64,000 bases of DNA. Source: Halovivax cerinus (GTDB lineage: Archaea > Halobacteriota > Halobacteria > Halobacteriales > Natrialbaceae). The stretch lies in NCBI RefSeq assembly GCF_024498195.1, contig NZ_CP101824.1, positions 1,550,001 through 1,614,000 on the forward strand, written 5' to 3'. The translations under genes were made by a program, and so were the position numbers. A model generated the notes under the pieces. The model was not told the DNA's origin. It searched no databases and was given only the letters and a program-made list of their open reading frames with translations. Positions 36,712 through 44,882 of the stretch are shown here, one piece after another. Each line of letters opens with the position of its first letter. Position 1 is the first letter of the stretch.

Positions 36712-37569
36712 TTACCGTCTTCGGCCCCTCACGGCTCGCCCCAGAACGAGGAGTGAGAGGCCGGCCGGCGGCGCGACGGCCGCCGTCAACGGCGAGGAGA
36801 GGTCGATCGATTCGAACGACGGTCCCGTCGCGTCGGAGACGGCGACGGTTCCGGCCGACGCGTTCCCGACGCTGACTCCGTAGACGCCGGCGTCCTGCGG
36901 CGTCCACGAAAACTCGACTGTCCGTTCCCCGCCGGGCGAAAGACGCACTCGCCGATCGTCGACGGCCATCCCATCGATAGCGATGTCGATCGTGTCGGTC
37001 GTGGGGATGGTGCCGGGGTTGGTGACGGTCGCGGTCACGGTCACCGGCTCGCCGACGGTCGCGTTCGTGGTCGAGACGGACGCGTTCGTGACCACGAGCG
37101 GGCCTGGCGTCGGTGCGGCCGCGTCGGTTTCGTCGGTGGTGACGACGACGGAGAACGTCTCCGTCCCCGTCGGCGCGTCGTGCGTGTCTATCGAGACGCC
37201 GACCGTGACCGACTCGCCTGGATCGACGACGAGCGGTCTCCTGGCGTCGATCTCGTTCGCCGGCTCGCCGTCCAGGTAGAACGTTACCCCCGGCAGCTGG
37301 TGGGCGATCCAGATCCGTTCCGCCGACGCGTCGTGAACCGTTATCTCGAAGGCGTCGTCGACGTTCGTCGTCGCGGCGGCGTTGAGACGGTCGAAGTCGA
37401 GCGCGAGCTCGCCGTCTTCGACGCTGGCGTACGAACTCGTCGGGTCGAGTTCGACGGCCGAAGTTGTATCGGTGGTATCGGTGTCGTCGAGCGTGACGGC
37501 GGCTGTCGGGGCCGCCAACAGGACCGAGAGGATGGCCAGTGCAGCCAGTGACCCGAGCAGCCGGTTCAT
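36712..37569 (-). CDS. exported protein with CARDB-like domain and C-terminal anchor
   Basis: A 285-residue protein starting MNRLLGSLAALAILSVLLAAPTAAV, a Sec signal peptide. The first domain (about 25-150) has SVEDGELALDFDRLNAAATTNVDDAFEI, resembling DUF1102-like exported proteins. The second (about 155-240) is a CARDB-type beta sandwich (VGEPVTVTATVTNPGT). A hydrophobic segment and a basic tail (LSLLVLGRAVRGRRR) end the protein as a membrane anchor. It precedes the signal peptidase gene in the same operon. An in-frame start 12 codons earlier exists but the chosen one places the signal peptide directly at the N-terminus. Confidence 0.82.
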   Translation of the reverse strand: MNRLLGSLAALAILSVLLAAPTAAVTLDDTDTTDTTSAVELDPTSSYASVEDGELALDFDRLNAAATTNVDDAFEITVHDASAERIWIAHQLPGVTFYLDGEPANEIDARRPLVVDPGESVTVGVSIDTHDAPTGTETFSVVVTTDETDAAAPTPGPLVVTNASVSTTNATVGEPVTVTATVTNPGTIPTTDTIDIAIDGMAVDDRRVRLSPGGERTVEFSWTPQDAGVYGVSVGNASAGTVAVSDATGPSFESIDLSSPLTAAVAPPAGLSLLVLGRAVRGRRR

Positions 37570-37829
37570 GTGTTTCTCGTATTTTCGTGCGCGTTCGTCC
37601 CGCAATTCTCTCTCTCTCTGCTGTCGATCGACGGTATCCGGTACCGCAGTTTCGAGCGTCGATCACGAGACAGCCCGGTCTGTGAGTCCGTTCGGAGTGC
37701 AGGCTTCACACCTGACCGGTCCGCGATCTCGCCAGCCGGTCACCTGTCGCTCGTCCGTGTGCCTACGGACTCGGCTCATCACGCCGGAGTGTACCCGATT
37801 CGCGGGAGTTGTCGGACCTCCTCGCGCGG

Positions 37830-38330
37830 TTAGGCCGTGTTCGTCGCCGTGATCGTCAGCGTCACGTCGAACGTGGCGTCGGTCGCTGCGCCGCTCGTAT
37901 CGACCTCGAGATCGAACGATTGCTGGTCCGAATCGTCACTCGCGGAGGCCTGGAGGCTCGCAGTCGATGGCGTCAGCGTCAGGCCGACGTCCGACCCGTC
38001 GTCGCTGAACGAGATGTCGACGGGATCGTCGCTGTTGTTCTCGACCGTGAACGCGTCAGTGATCGTGATCGTCGCGTCGCTGTTGACCCCGCTGGCGTCG
38101 TTCCAGTTGCTCCCACTCAGATCGATCTGCAGGAGACCGTCCCCGTCGGTCGTGACCATGCTAGACGAGCCTTCATTGAGCGCGATGAGCGCCGAGGCGT
38201 CGCCGGCCGTGTCGACCGTGACCGTTCGCTGTGCTTCGACGGTGCTAAACGCGCCCGTTCCCAGTAGTGCGCCGCCACTCGCTACGATGCCACCCAGTCC
38301 GACCAGTACGTTTCGTCGATTCATTCTCAT
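37830..38330 (-). CDS. DUF1102 SipW-type exported protein (CalY/TasA-like)
   Basis: A 166-residue protein starting MRMNRRNVLVGLGG. The signal region ends with LLGTGAFSTVEAQRTV, the GTGAFS signature of SipW-dependent signal peptides. The mature part is a beta-rich domain with DASALIAL, then GLLQIDLSG and a C-terminal FDVTLTITATNTA strand. In Bacillus, proteins with this signature are processed by SipW and form TasA/CalY fibres; in haloarchaea the function is not established. The frame is open upstream but the first plausible signal peptide begins here. It is divergent from the DUF7344 regulator. Confidence 0.87.
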   Translation of the reverse strand: MRMNRRNVLVGLGGIVASGGALLGTGAFSTVEAQRTVTVDTAGDASALIALNEGSSSMVTTDGDGLLQIDLSGSNWNDASGVNSDATITITDAFTVENNSDDPVDISFSDDGSDVGLTLTPSTASLQASASDDSDQQSFDLEVDTSGAATDATFDVTLTITATNTA

Positions 38331-38509
38331 TGGTATGTCCCCCACGTCCCTCGCGGGCCGGCCCCGCTCGACGCGGTTCTCGTTCGTCATCAGCCACCCT
38401 ACCCACATTGTATTGAGCAACCGGAACGGTCGAACGGTTTCCCAGAACGTGCTTCAAGCGGGTCTTGAACGCCAATATCTGAAGCTGAGGTGCGTATCGG
38501 CCCAAACAC

Positions 38510-38518
38510 ATTAATATC
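38510..38518 (+). promoter_or_regulatory. TATA-like box upstream of the DUF7344 gene
   Basis: CATTAATATC lies about 50 nt upstream of the ATG at 38569, so the message would have a leader of about 20-25 nt. The leader contains GGGGGAAGGG, a possible ribosome-binding stretch. Confidence 0.4.
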
Positions 38519-38568
38519 TACGAGACCTATCTTTCTCTCGATACCTTCGGGGGAAGGGTGAGCGACGA

Positions 38569-39096
38569 ATGACAGCGTCACAGGTGAGTCGCGGGGACGT
38601 CTTCGACCTGTTGAGCAACCGCCGTCGGCGGTACACGATCCACTACTGCAAACAGGTGGACGAACCCGTCGAACTCGGCGAACTCGCAGAACAAGTCGCC
38701 GCGTGGGAACTCGACAAGGACGTCGCCGAGCTCACGTCTGCGGAACGAAAGCGCGTCTACACCGCGTTGCAACAGACGCACCTGCCGACGCTGGAGCGAG
38801 CCGACGTCGTCGAGTTCGAGAACCACACGATCGAACTGACCGCGGAGGCCGACGCGCTCGAAATCTACCTCGACATCGTCCCGCCGGACTCGATCCCGTG
38901 GGGCGTTTACTACCTGGGCGTGTCGATCCTCGGTTTCGCCGTCCTGGCCGGCGTCTGGGCCGACCTCGTCCCAACCGAACCGATCACGCCGCTCGGGTGG
39001 GCCGCACTGGTGCTCGGTGTCGTGACGGTTTCGGCGGCCGCGCACGTCCTCACGAGCCGGCGGTACCGCCTCGGCGAGATGGAGCGACCGCCGTGA
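38569..39096 (+). CDS. DUF7344 winged-helix membrane protein
   Basis: A 175-residue protein. The first 90 residues carry the DUF7344 winged-helix pattern (DVFDLLSNRRRRYTIHYC, then ELTSAERKRVYTALQQTHLPTLERADVVEF). Two transmembrane helices follow (about 113-130 and 138-158) and a short basic tail (TSRRYRLGEMERPP). DUF7344 proteins are haloarchaeal DNA-binding proteins, often near surface structures. It is divergent from the DUF1102 gene and close to another exported protein, so it may regulate the cluster. Confidence 0.88.
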   Translation: MTASQVSRGDVFDLLSNRRRRYTIHYCKQVDEPVELGELAEQVAAWELDKDVAELTSAERKRVYTALQQTHLPTLERADVVEFENHTIELTAEADALEIYLDIVPPDSIPWGVYYLGVSILGFAVLAGVWADLVPTEPITPLGWAALVLGVVTVSAAAHVLTSRRYRLGEMERPP

Positions 39097-39135
39097 GCCG
39101 CGAACACGCATGACGGGTTGGCAGGATGAACGCGT

Positions 39136-39981
39136 ATGACAGGGAGAACACTACGGACGCTGGGGCTGGTGCTGGTGGTCGCTGGAGCCGTGCTCGTAAC
39201 CGGACCCGCGTTCGGCTTCTCCACGCTGTCGGCGGATCGTGGTGTGTCGGTCGGGACGGCACCCATCGATTCGGCACTACTGGCCATCGAGCCGACGGGC
39301 GAGACGCCGAGCAATCAGAACGATGCGGTAGTGATCGAGATCACGAACAATGGGAACGAACAGTTCGATCCGCTGTCGGCGCAGGCCGTCATCGTGGACG
39401 ATACGAAGGGTGCACTCGCGATCAGTAGCAGCTTCGACTCCGTCCTCGATCCGGGTGCGACCACCGGCCTCGAACTCACCTGTTCTGGCGGCGGTGACGG
39501 CACGGCGACGGTCGCGGTGACCGCCGACGCCGCGGCCTCATCGTTTTCGATCGGGAATGTGTCGTACACCTATACGTTCTCCTACAGCTGTACGGGAGGC
39601 GGTGGTGGCGGAACCGGTCCGGCTCAATTCGAGGCGAGCGACGTCTCGGCGGCCGAGCAGCGACAGACGTTCACGCTCGACGGTACCGCACTCAAAAACA
39701 AAGACCAGTTTACGATCGACCTGACGGATCCGCAGGAATCGGGCCAGGTCGACTACTCGGGACTGACGGACGCCGACGTGACGGTGGTCCAGGGGTCTGC
39801 GAGGAGTGTCGGATACGACGCGGCAACGAACGCGATCACCTACGAGGCACAGGGGAACCAGCAGGGACCGATCGAGATCGAAATTTCGAATATCGACGTT
39901 CTCGGTATGGGGGGCGGCACGATCACGTATGAAGACACGACGGGTCGAACCGACAGTGATGACTTCGATAGCACCCCGTGA
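39136..39981 (+). CDS. exported protein with SADRGVSV-type signal region
   Basis: A 281-residue protein starting MTGRTLRTLGLVLVVAGAVLV. The sequence FGFSTLSADRGVSVGTA after the hydrophobic helix matches the signal-junction pattern of haloarchaeal SipW/DUF1102-type exported proteins. The mature protein has two beta-rich parts joined by a Gly-rich linker (SCTGGGGGGTGPAQF): one with NDAVVIEITNNGNEQF and a pair of Cys (LTCSGG, SYSCTGG), the other with LDGTALKNKDQFTIDLTD. It is probably secreted and processed by the signal peptidase nearby. Function is not known. Confidence 0.8.
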   Translation: MTGRTLRTLGLVLVVAGAVLVTGPAFGFSTLSADRGVSVGTAPIDSALLAIEPTGETPSNQNDAVVIEITNNGNEQFDPLSAQAVIVDDTKGALAISSSFDSVLDPGATTGLELTCSGGGDGTATVAVTADAAASSFSIGNVSYTYTFSYSCTGGGGGGTGPAQFEASDVSAAEQRQTFTLDGTALKNKDQFTIDLTDPQESGQVDYSGLTDADVTVVQGSARSVGYDAATNAITYEAQGNQQGPIEIEISNIDVLGMGGGTITYEDTTGRTDSDDFDSTP

Positions 39982-40176
39982 TCGGTGAGGATGGACCCGT
40001 ATTAACCCACTGACACCGGTACTGGCGAGGGTCGCGTCCAGTTGCTGGGTCGGCACGATTGCTGAACTCTTTCCGGGGACGTATCGGCATCGGGATACAC
40101 GGACCGTACTCTCGTCGTCACGATGCACCGACGTCACTTCGAACGGCTTTTGCCCACGCATCACGGACACCACCGT

Positions 40177-40494
40177 ATGTCGACAGCAACGCTCAGCGAT
40201 CGAGGGACCCACCTCCGCTCGATCGGGGTTACCTCCTCCAGCGCACTCCTGGGGGTCGTCGCCGGCTACCTCTCGTACGTGCAAGTAGGGGCGACGGAGG
40301 CGGCCGCGTCGGACACGATGGCGTTTGCGTTCGTGCTCGGAGCCATCCTGGTGGAGATGGCGGTGGTCCAGCTCTCGGGGATCTACGACGAGGACGAACT
40401 CGGGTTCAAACACTACCTGTTCATCTCCTTCATGATCTTCTCGTTCTGGTTCGTGACGTGGGGAATCCTGCTGACGGAGATCGCCCTCTACTGA
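40177..40494 (+). CDS. EMC6-like small membrane protein
   Basis: A 105-residue protein with three hydrophobic segments (about 15-35, 45-65 and 82-104). It matches the pattern of archaeal EMC6-like proteins (LRSIGVTSSSALLGVVAGYLS, then AVVQLSGIYDEDELGFKHYLFISFMIFSFWFVTWGILLT). Archaeal EMC6 homologues are thought to assist membrane protein insertion. It ends 1 nt before the start of rli1, so the two are cotranscribed; linking an insertion factor with the ribosome recycling ATPase makes biological sense. Confidence 0.8.
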   Translation: MSTATLSDRGTHLRSIGVTSSSALLGVVAGYLSYVQVGATEAAASDTMAFAFVLGAILVEMAVVQLSGIYDEDELGFKHYLFISFMIFSFWFVTWGILLTEIALY

Positions 40495-40495
40495 C

Positions 40496-42364
40496 ATGGC
40501 CGACGATAGCATCGCCGTCGTCGATCTGGATCGCTGCTCGCCAGACCGGTGTAACTACGAGTGCAAGAACTACTGCCCGCCCAATCGCACGGGCAAGGAG
40601 TGCATCACACTGCGCGGCGAGGACGCAGACGAGGGCCAGCCCGACCAGGTACGCATCTCCGAGGAGATCTGTCTGGGCGAGACGTGCGGTATCTGTGTCG
40701 AGAAGTGTCCCTTCGACGCGATCGAGATCATCAACCTGCCCCAGGAGTTACAGGACGATCCCGCCCACCGCTACGGCGAGAACGCCTTCTCGCTGTACGG
40801 CCTGCCAGTCCCCCAGGAGGGCCAGGTCACGGGGATACTCGGACCGAACGGCATCGGGAAGACGACCGCCGTGCGGATCCTCGCCGGCGAACTCGAACCC
40901 AACCTGGGGAACTACGGCGACCCGCCGGGCTGGGAGGCCGTCCTCGACGCCTACCGTGGGACGGAACTGCAGGACTACATCGCGGACGTCCGCGACGGCG
41001 ACGTGACCGTCGCGCGCAAACCCCAGTACGTCGATCAGATTCCTAATCAGTTCGACGGCAACACGCGGCAATTACTCGAACGCACCGACGAGCGCGGCGA
41101 ACTCGACTACCTCGTCGATCGCCTCTCGATTCGTCCCGTCATGGACCAGGCCATCGACGACCTCTCCGGTGGGGAACTACAACGGGTCGCCCTCGCGGCA
41201 GCACTCGCGCGCGAGGCGGACTTCTACTTCCTGGACGAGATCACGCCATATCTGGATATCGGCCAGCGTGTGACTGCGGCGCGGCTCGTGCGCGAACTCG
41301 CGGAGGAGGAAGGCAAGTCGATGCTGGTCGTCGAGCACGACCTCGCGATCCTCGACCTGCTCTGTGACACGCTCCACGTCGCCTACGGTGAACCCGGCGC
41401 CTACGGTGTGATCACCGACCCCAAATCGGTTCGTAACGGCATCAACGAGTACCTCAAGGGCTACCTCGAGAACGAGAACATGCGCATCCGGCCCGACCGG
41501 ATCGAATTCGAAGAACACGCCCCGCGGACCGAGAGTCGCGGCGACACCCTCGTCTCCTATCCCGACCTCCGAAAGTCCTACGGCGAGGGCGAGTTCGCAC
41601 TCGACGTCGAGGGTGGCGAGATCCGCGAGAACGAGGTGCTCGGCATCGTCGGCCCGAACGGCATCGGGAAGTCCACCTTCGCGAAGCTGTTGACCGGCGA
41701 CCTCGAGCCCGACGCGGTCGGACCGGACGCGGGCGTCACGGCCGGCGACGCGACCGAGGGTGGCGCGATCGACGACCTGGACCTGGATCTCGACATCTCC
41801 TACAAACCGCAATACGTCACCATCGACCAGCCGATGCGCGTCGACGTCTTCCTCTCGTCGATCACCGACCAGTTCGGCTCGTCGTACTGGAACACGGAGA
41901 TCGCGAAGCCGCTGCAGCTAGAGCGGATCATGGAGCAGAACCTAGACGATCTCTCCGGCGGGGAGCGCCAACGCGTCGCCATCGCGGCGTGTCTCTCCGA
42001 CACCGCGGATCTCTACCTCCTCGACGAGCCCTCCGCCCACCTGGACGTCGAACAGCGCGTGCAGGCGACGCGCGCGATCCGCCGATACGCCGAACAGCAG
42101 GACGCCACCGTCCTCGTCATCGACCACGACATCTACACGATCGACCTGCTGGCCGACCGCCTGATGGTCTTCGACGGCGAACCCGCCGCACACGGCCGCG
42201 CCGGCCGGCCCCAGTCGATGCGCGGCGGCATGAACGATTTCCTCTCGAACTTAGAGATCACGTTCCGCCGGGACGAGCGCACACAGCGCCCGCGGATCAA
42301 CAAACCCGACTCGCAACTCGACCGCGAACAGAAACGCGAGGGCGAGTACTACTACGCGCCGTAA
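40496..42364 (+). CDS. rli1: ribosome recycling ATPase Rli1/ABCE1
   Basis: A 622-residue essential ABC-type ATPase that splits ribosomes after termination, together with aRF1/Pelota. The N-terminal Fe-S domain has two clusters of cysteines (CSPDRCNYECKNYC, and CLGETCGICVEKCPF). Nucleotide-binding domain 1 has GPNGIGKTT and LSGGELQR, domain 2 GPNGIGKST and LSGGERQR, with a hinge between. It ends ...EGEYYYAP. The last 57 bases of this gene are repeated in degenerate form at 48410-48466 and, more weakly, at 53313-53356. The gene itself is intact. Confidence 0.98.
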   Translation: MADDSIAVVDLDRCSPDRCNYECKNYCPPNRTGKECITLRGEDADEGQPDQVRISEEICLGETCGICVEKCPFDAIEIINLPQELQDDPAHRYGENAFSLYGLPVPQEGQVTGILGPNGIGKTTAVRILAGELEPNLGNYGDPPGWEAVLDAYRGTELQDYIADVRDGDVTVARKPQYVDQIPNQFDGNTRQLLERTDERGELDYLVDRLSIRPVMDQAIDDLSGGELQRVALAAALAREADFYFLDEITPYLDIGQRVTAARLVRELAEEEGKSMLVVEHDLAILDLLCDTLHVAYGEPGAYGVITDPKSVRNGINEYLKGYLENENMRIRPDRIEFEEHAPRTESRGDTLVSYPDLRKSYGEGEFALDVEGGEIRENEVLGIVGPNGIGKSTFAKLLTGDLEPDAVGPDAGVTAGDATEGGAIDDLDLDLDISYKPQYVTIDQPMRVDVFLSSITDQFGSSYWNTEIAKPLQLERIMEQNLDDLSGGERQRVAIAACLSDTADLYLLDEPSAHLDVEQRVQATRAIRRYAEQQDATVLVIDHDIYTIDLLADRLMVFDGEPAAHGRAGRPQSMRGGMNDFLSNLEITFRRDERTQRPRINKPDSQLDREQKREGEYYYAP

Positions 42365-42538
42365 GTTTCCTCATCCGTGTCGACCGCTGGGGATCGTTTT
42401 CCTCGCTCCGCTCCAGGCCTCTCGTGAAAAATCTGAACTATTTTGACTGAGCACAAAAACAGAACTACACTCGTTAGTAGAAACGGTTTGTTGGGTGGCA
42501 CTTCCCGGAAGTTTTGATGAATAAATCTAATGGTGCAG

Positions 42539-42568
42539 TATATTTTAACATTCCAAAACATTATATGC
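42539..42568 (+). promoter_or_regulatory. conserved promoter of cassette 1
   Basis: TATATTTTAAC at about 42539 and TTATATGC at 42561-42568, the latter 22-29 nt upstream of the ATG. The same two elements with the same spacing stand before cassette 2, separated by a conserved CCAAAA. Sequence around them is otherwise diverged, so this is a selected promoter. Confidence 0.65.
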
Positions 42569-42589
42569 TATCGTTATTCAAATTGTGCC

Positions 42590-44275
42590 ATGGGGAAAAA
42601 TAGCAGTGAAGTGAACAGACGCTCCGTCTTGCGATCTCTCTCAGGGGCTGGAATCGCGGTCGCCGGGACCGGAACCGGACTCGCCGCGACCGGCTCGGCC
42701 GAGGTGAACTCCGACGTCGGGATCTTACCGTATACCGATTGTACGCCAAACTTCGGCGAGGAATTCGGCGATGATGACAACGGTATTGGCCATTGCGACG
42801 ACCTACTCCCCCAGGCTACCACTCCGGTATGGTCCGTAATGGACTACACCTTCGAAGAGGAGAGGAAATGCTCACAGCAGGTGCTGAGTTACTTCGGCGC
42901 TCGATACCTCCCTGGCGAGGATGAGTGGGCTCATCGGTTTACCCTCCAGGGGCACCAGGTTGCAGCGAGTCTTTCGAGTGACTATGGATACGCCCCCGAC
43001 TACACCTGCCCGATGGATAATACGAGTAGTTTATATACAAAAAATCATGCTTCAATCGATATCGAGAGTGATACCGGGTCGTTATTAATCGAACACGATA
43101 CTGATTCGATGGGGTTCTATGATTTTGCTACGTTTGTAAATCACTACGAGCAGGAACACGGCGAACTCGAAGACCCTCGGACGGTTGATGGATGTTCTCG
43201 GATCGATGTCGAAGAGGAGGGCAACGACTACTTCTACGACACGCCTTCCCCATTTTCTGACGAAGAATCGATGGCGTTTCGGTCACTCTTCGACCCTGAC
43301 GCTCCCGACGAACCGATTACCGACAGGGCTATCGATCTCACCGACGAGATACAGGCCAATACGCCATTGCTAGAGGACCCAGTGAACGACGATTTCGCCG
43401 TCGATTTGATGCTCGCTATGATCGGAACAGCCGGTACTGGAATCGGCGTAGCGGCTCCACAATTCGGAGCGGCCGTTTCGATCGGAGTGACGATGGTCGA
43501 TCTGTTCGCAGGGATCGATTGGAAGGATAATGACGACGAAAGAGGGGTCGAACGGCCTGGTGGGGAGAACGCATGGGACGCCGGATACGAACCATCTACG
43601 ATCGGAACGCCTGCCGGTCACTTCGTACACTTTGAGGTCCACCTCGATCCAGATACTCATACGGAACCGATCGACGTCGCCGTCCAATCGACGTTACTGG
43701 ACGAGGAACACTCGATGACGGTAACCCTCCAACCGCTCGGACAGCCCGACAGAGCCCCCGATCCAGCTCTGGGACGGTATAGTTTCGTGGGCAACGACGC
43801 TGCCGTCCCGCCATCGGATGGCGTGTACGACATCTTCGAACGGCCGGAGGGCGGCACCGACCCGATCATCGAAGAGGTTCACTGTCCGTCTCTCGTCGCG
43901 CCCGACGAATCGTTCGAGTGTTCGGCCGTCGTTAATTCCGCCAGCACTCGAGACATCGCCTACTATGCTTGGGCAAACGACCACTCGGTGGAGGACGACT
44001 CCCAACAAGATACCCTCCAGTGGTGTAACACGACCGACTCCGGCGTACCGAACTGGGAACACTGTGGCTTCCAAGATCCAGGCGAGGCCGAAATCACGCT
44101 CGTCGTCGGCGACGAGGCCGGGCTCTTCGACTACGAAACCGTCACGATGGTCGTGGGCGAGCCTGAGGAAGGTGAGATGTTACCGACAGGCGGCCCGGGA
44201 GATCAGGTTCTCGGTACGTCGGAAGCGAGTGGATTGACGGTTCCGAACGGGACTAATCAGTGGGTGGGGGCCTAA
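42590..44275 (+). CDS. Tat-exported protein of cassette 1, unknown function
   Basis: A 561-residue protein starting MGKNSSEVNRRSVLRSLSG. The twin-arginine motif RRSVLRSL and the Ala/Gly-rich helix (GIAVAGTGTGLAATGSA) indicate Tat export. Then come a Cys-containing domain (SDVGILPYTDC), VWSVMDYT, SQQVLSYFG and FVNHYEQEHGELEDPR, all kept in the cassette 2 paralogue. Residues 270-309 form a Gly/Ala-rich hydrophobic stretch (LMLAMIGTAGTGIGVAAP) in the middle of an acidic protein, which could insert into a membrane. The C-terminal part has an Ig-like fold pattern with paired cysteines. The gene is 1 nt upstream of the precursor gene. I know no family for it. Confidence 0.85.
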   Translation: MGKNSSEVNRRSVLRSLSGAGIAVAGTGTGLAATGSAEVNSDVGILPYTDCTPNFGEEFGDDDNGIGHCDDLLPQATTPVWSVMDYTFEEERKCSQQVLSYFGARYLPGEDEWAHRFTLQGHQVAASLSSDYGYAPDYTCPMDNTSSLYTKNHASIDIESDTGSLLIEHDTDSMGFYDFATFVNHYEQEHGELEDPRTVDGCSRIDVEEEGNDYFYDTPSPFSDEESMAFRSLFDPDAPDEPITDRAIDLTDEIQANTPLLEDPVNDDFAVDLMLAMIGTAGTGIGVAAPQFGAAVSIGVTMVDLFAGIDWKDNDDERGVERPGGENAWDAGYEPSTIGTPAGHFVHFEVHLDPDTHTEPIDVAVQSTLLDEEHSMTVTLQPLGQPDRAPDPALGRYSFVGNDAAVPPSDGVYDIFERPEGGTDPIIEEVHCPSLVAPDESFECSAVVNSASTRDIAYYAWANDHSVEDDSQQDTLQWCNTTDSGVPNWEHCGFQDPGEAEITLVVGDEAGLFDYETVTMVVGEPEEGEMLPTGGPGDQVLGTSEASGLTVPNGTNQWVGA

Positions 44276-44276
44276 T

Positions 44277-44876
44277 ATGTCCACTCAAGGATCAATATGG
44301 ATTGACGGTGATTCGTTACGCTTCGTGGATGGAAACGACACGGTGTGGGAATACGTGGGTACTGAGGTATCAGATTCGTCCAACGAGGAACCGGGGACGA
44401 TCTGGATCGAGGGATCGTTCATCTACTATATCGACGAAGCCGGCACCAAGCGGCAGGCTCCCGCTGATGTTGGCGAGCCAGTCGAAGAAGCGGTTGAAGG
44501 CTCCGTCTGGATAAACGATTCCAAGATAATCTGGATCAATGATGACGGTAAAAAGACAAAAGGAACTGCCGACAACTTGAATTATACCGACGGCGGGTAT
44601 GCCGACTCTGGGTATTCGGACACTGGATACACGGACGACGGATACACGGACTGGAACTATCAGGACTCGGGATACTCGGACGCTGGATACGATGACGGGC
44701 CCTTCTATATAGACGGCGGGTACTTTGACGAGGGCTACCTCGACGATGGGTACAGTGACGACCCATACGATGACCTGAGCTATTACGATGCTGGGTATTC
44801 CGACTCCGGGTACTCTGACTCCGGGTATTCGGATTCCGGATACGGTGATTACGATGATATGCCCCAGCAGGTGTGA
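44277..44876 (+). CDS. putative RiPP precursor with Tyr-x-Asp repeat tail
   Basis: A 199-residue peptide. Residues 1-95 consist of three related WI-hairpin repeats: GSIWIDGDSLRF, GTIWIEGSFIYYID and GSVWINDSKIIWIND. From 103 to 194 the tail holds some 19 Y-x-D motifs, nearly all at 5-residue spacing (103, 108, 113, 118, 123, 128, 133, 138, then 144 to 189 in fives), as in GYSDSGYSDSGYSD. The only aromatic residues outside the motif in the tail are few. The gene lies between the exported-protein gene and a radical SAM/SPASM gene, 6 nt before the latter. By analogy with radical SAM cyclophane systems the first part would be the leader and the tail the modified core; this is inference. Confidence 0.82.
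   Translation: MSTQGSIWIDGDSLRFVDGNDTVWEYVGTEVSDSSNEEPGTIWIEGSFIYYIDEAGTKRQAPADVGEPVEEAVEGSVWINDSKIIWINDDGKKTKGTADNLNYTDGGYADSGYSDTGYTDDGYTDWNYQDSGYSDAGYDDGPFYIDGGYFDEGYLDDGYSDDPYDDLSYYDAGYSDSGYSDSGYSDSGYGDYDDMPQQV
44580..44860 (+). repeat. 15-bp coding repeats for GYxDS pentapeptides
   Basis: The tail of the precursor is built of 15-bp units such as GGGTATTCGGACTCC, with synonymous and non-synonymous variation between units. Near the end (44800-44845) three units are almost identical, which points to recent unit duplication. Confidence 0.85.
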
Positions 44877-44882
44877 TAATCG

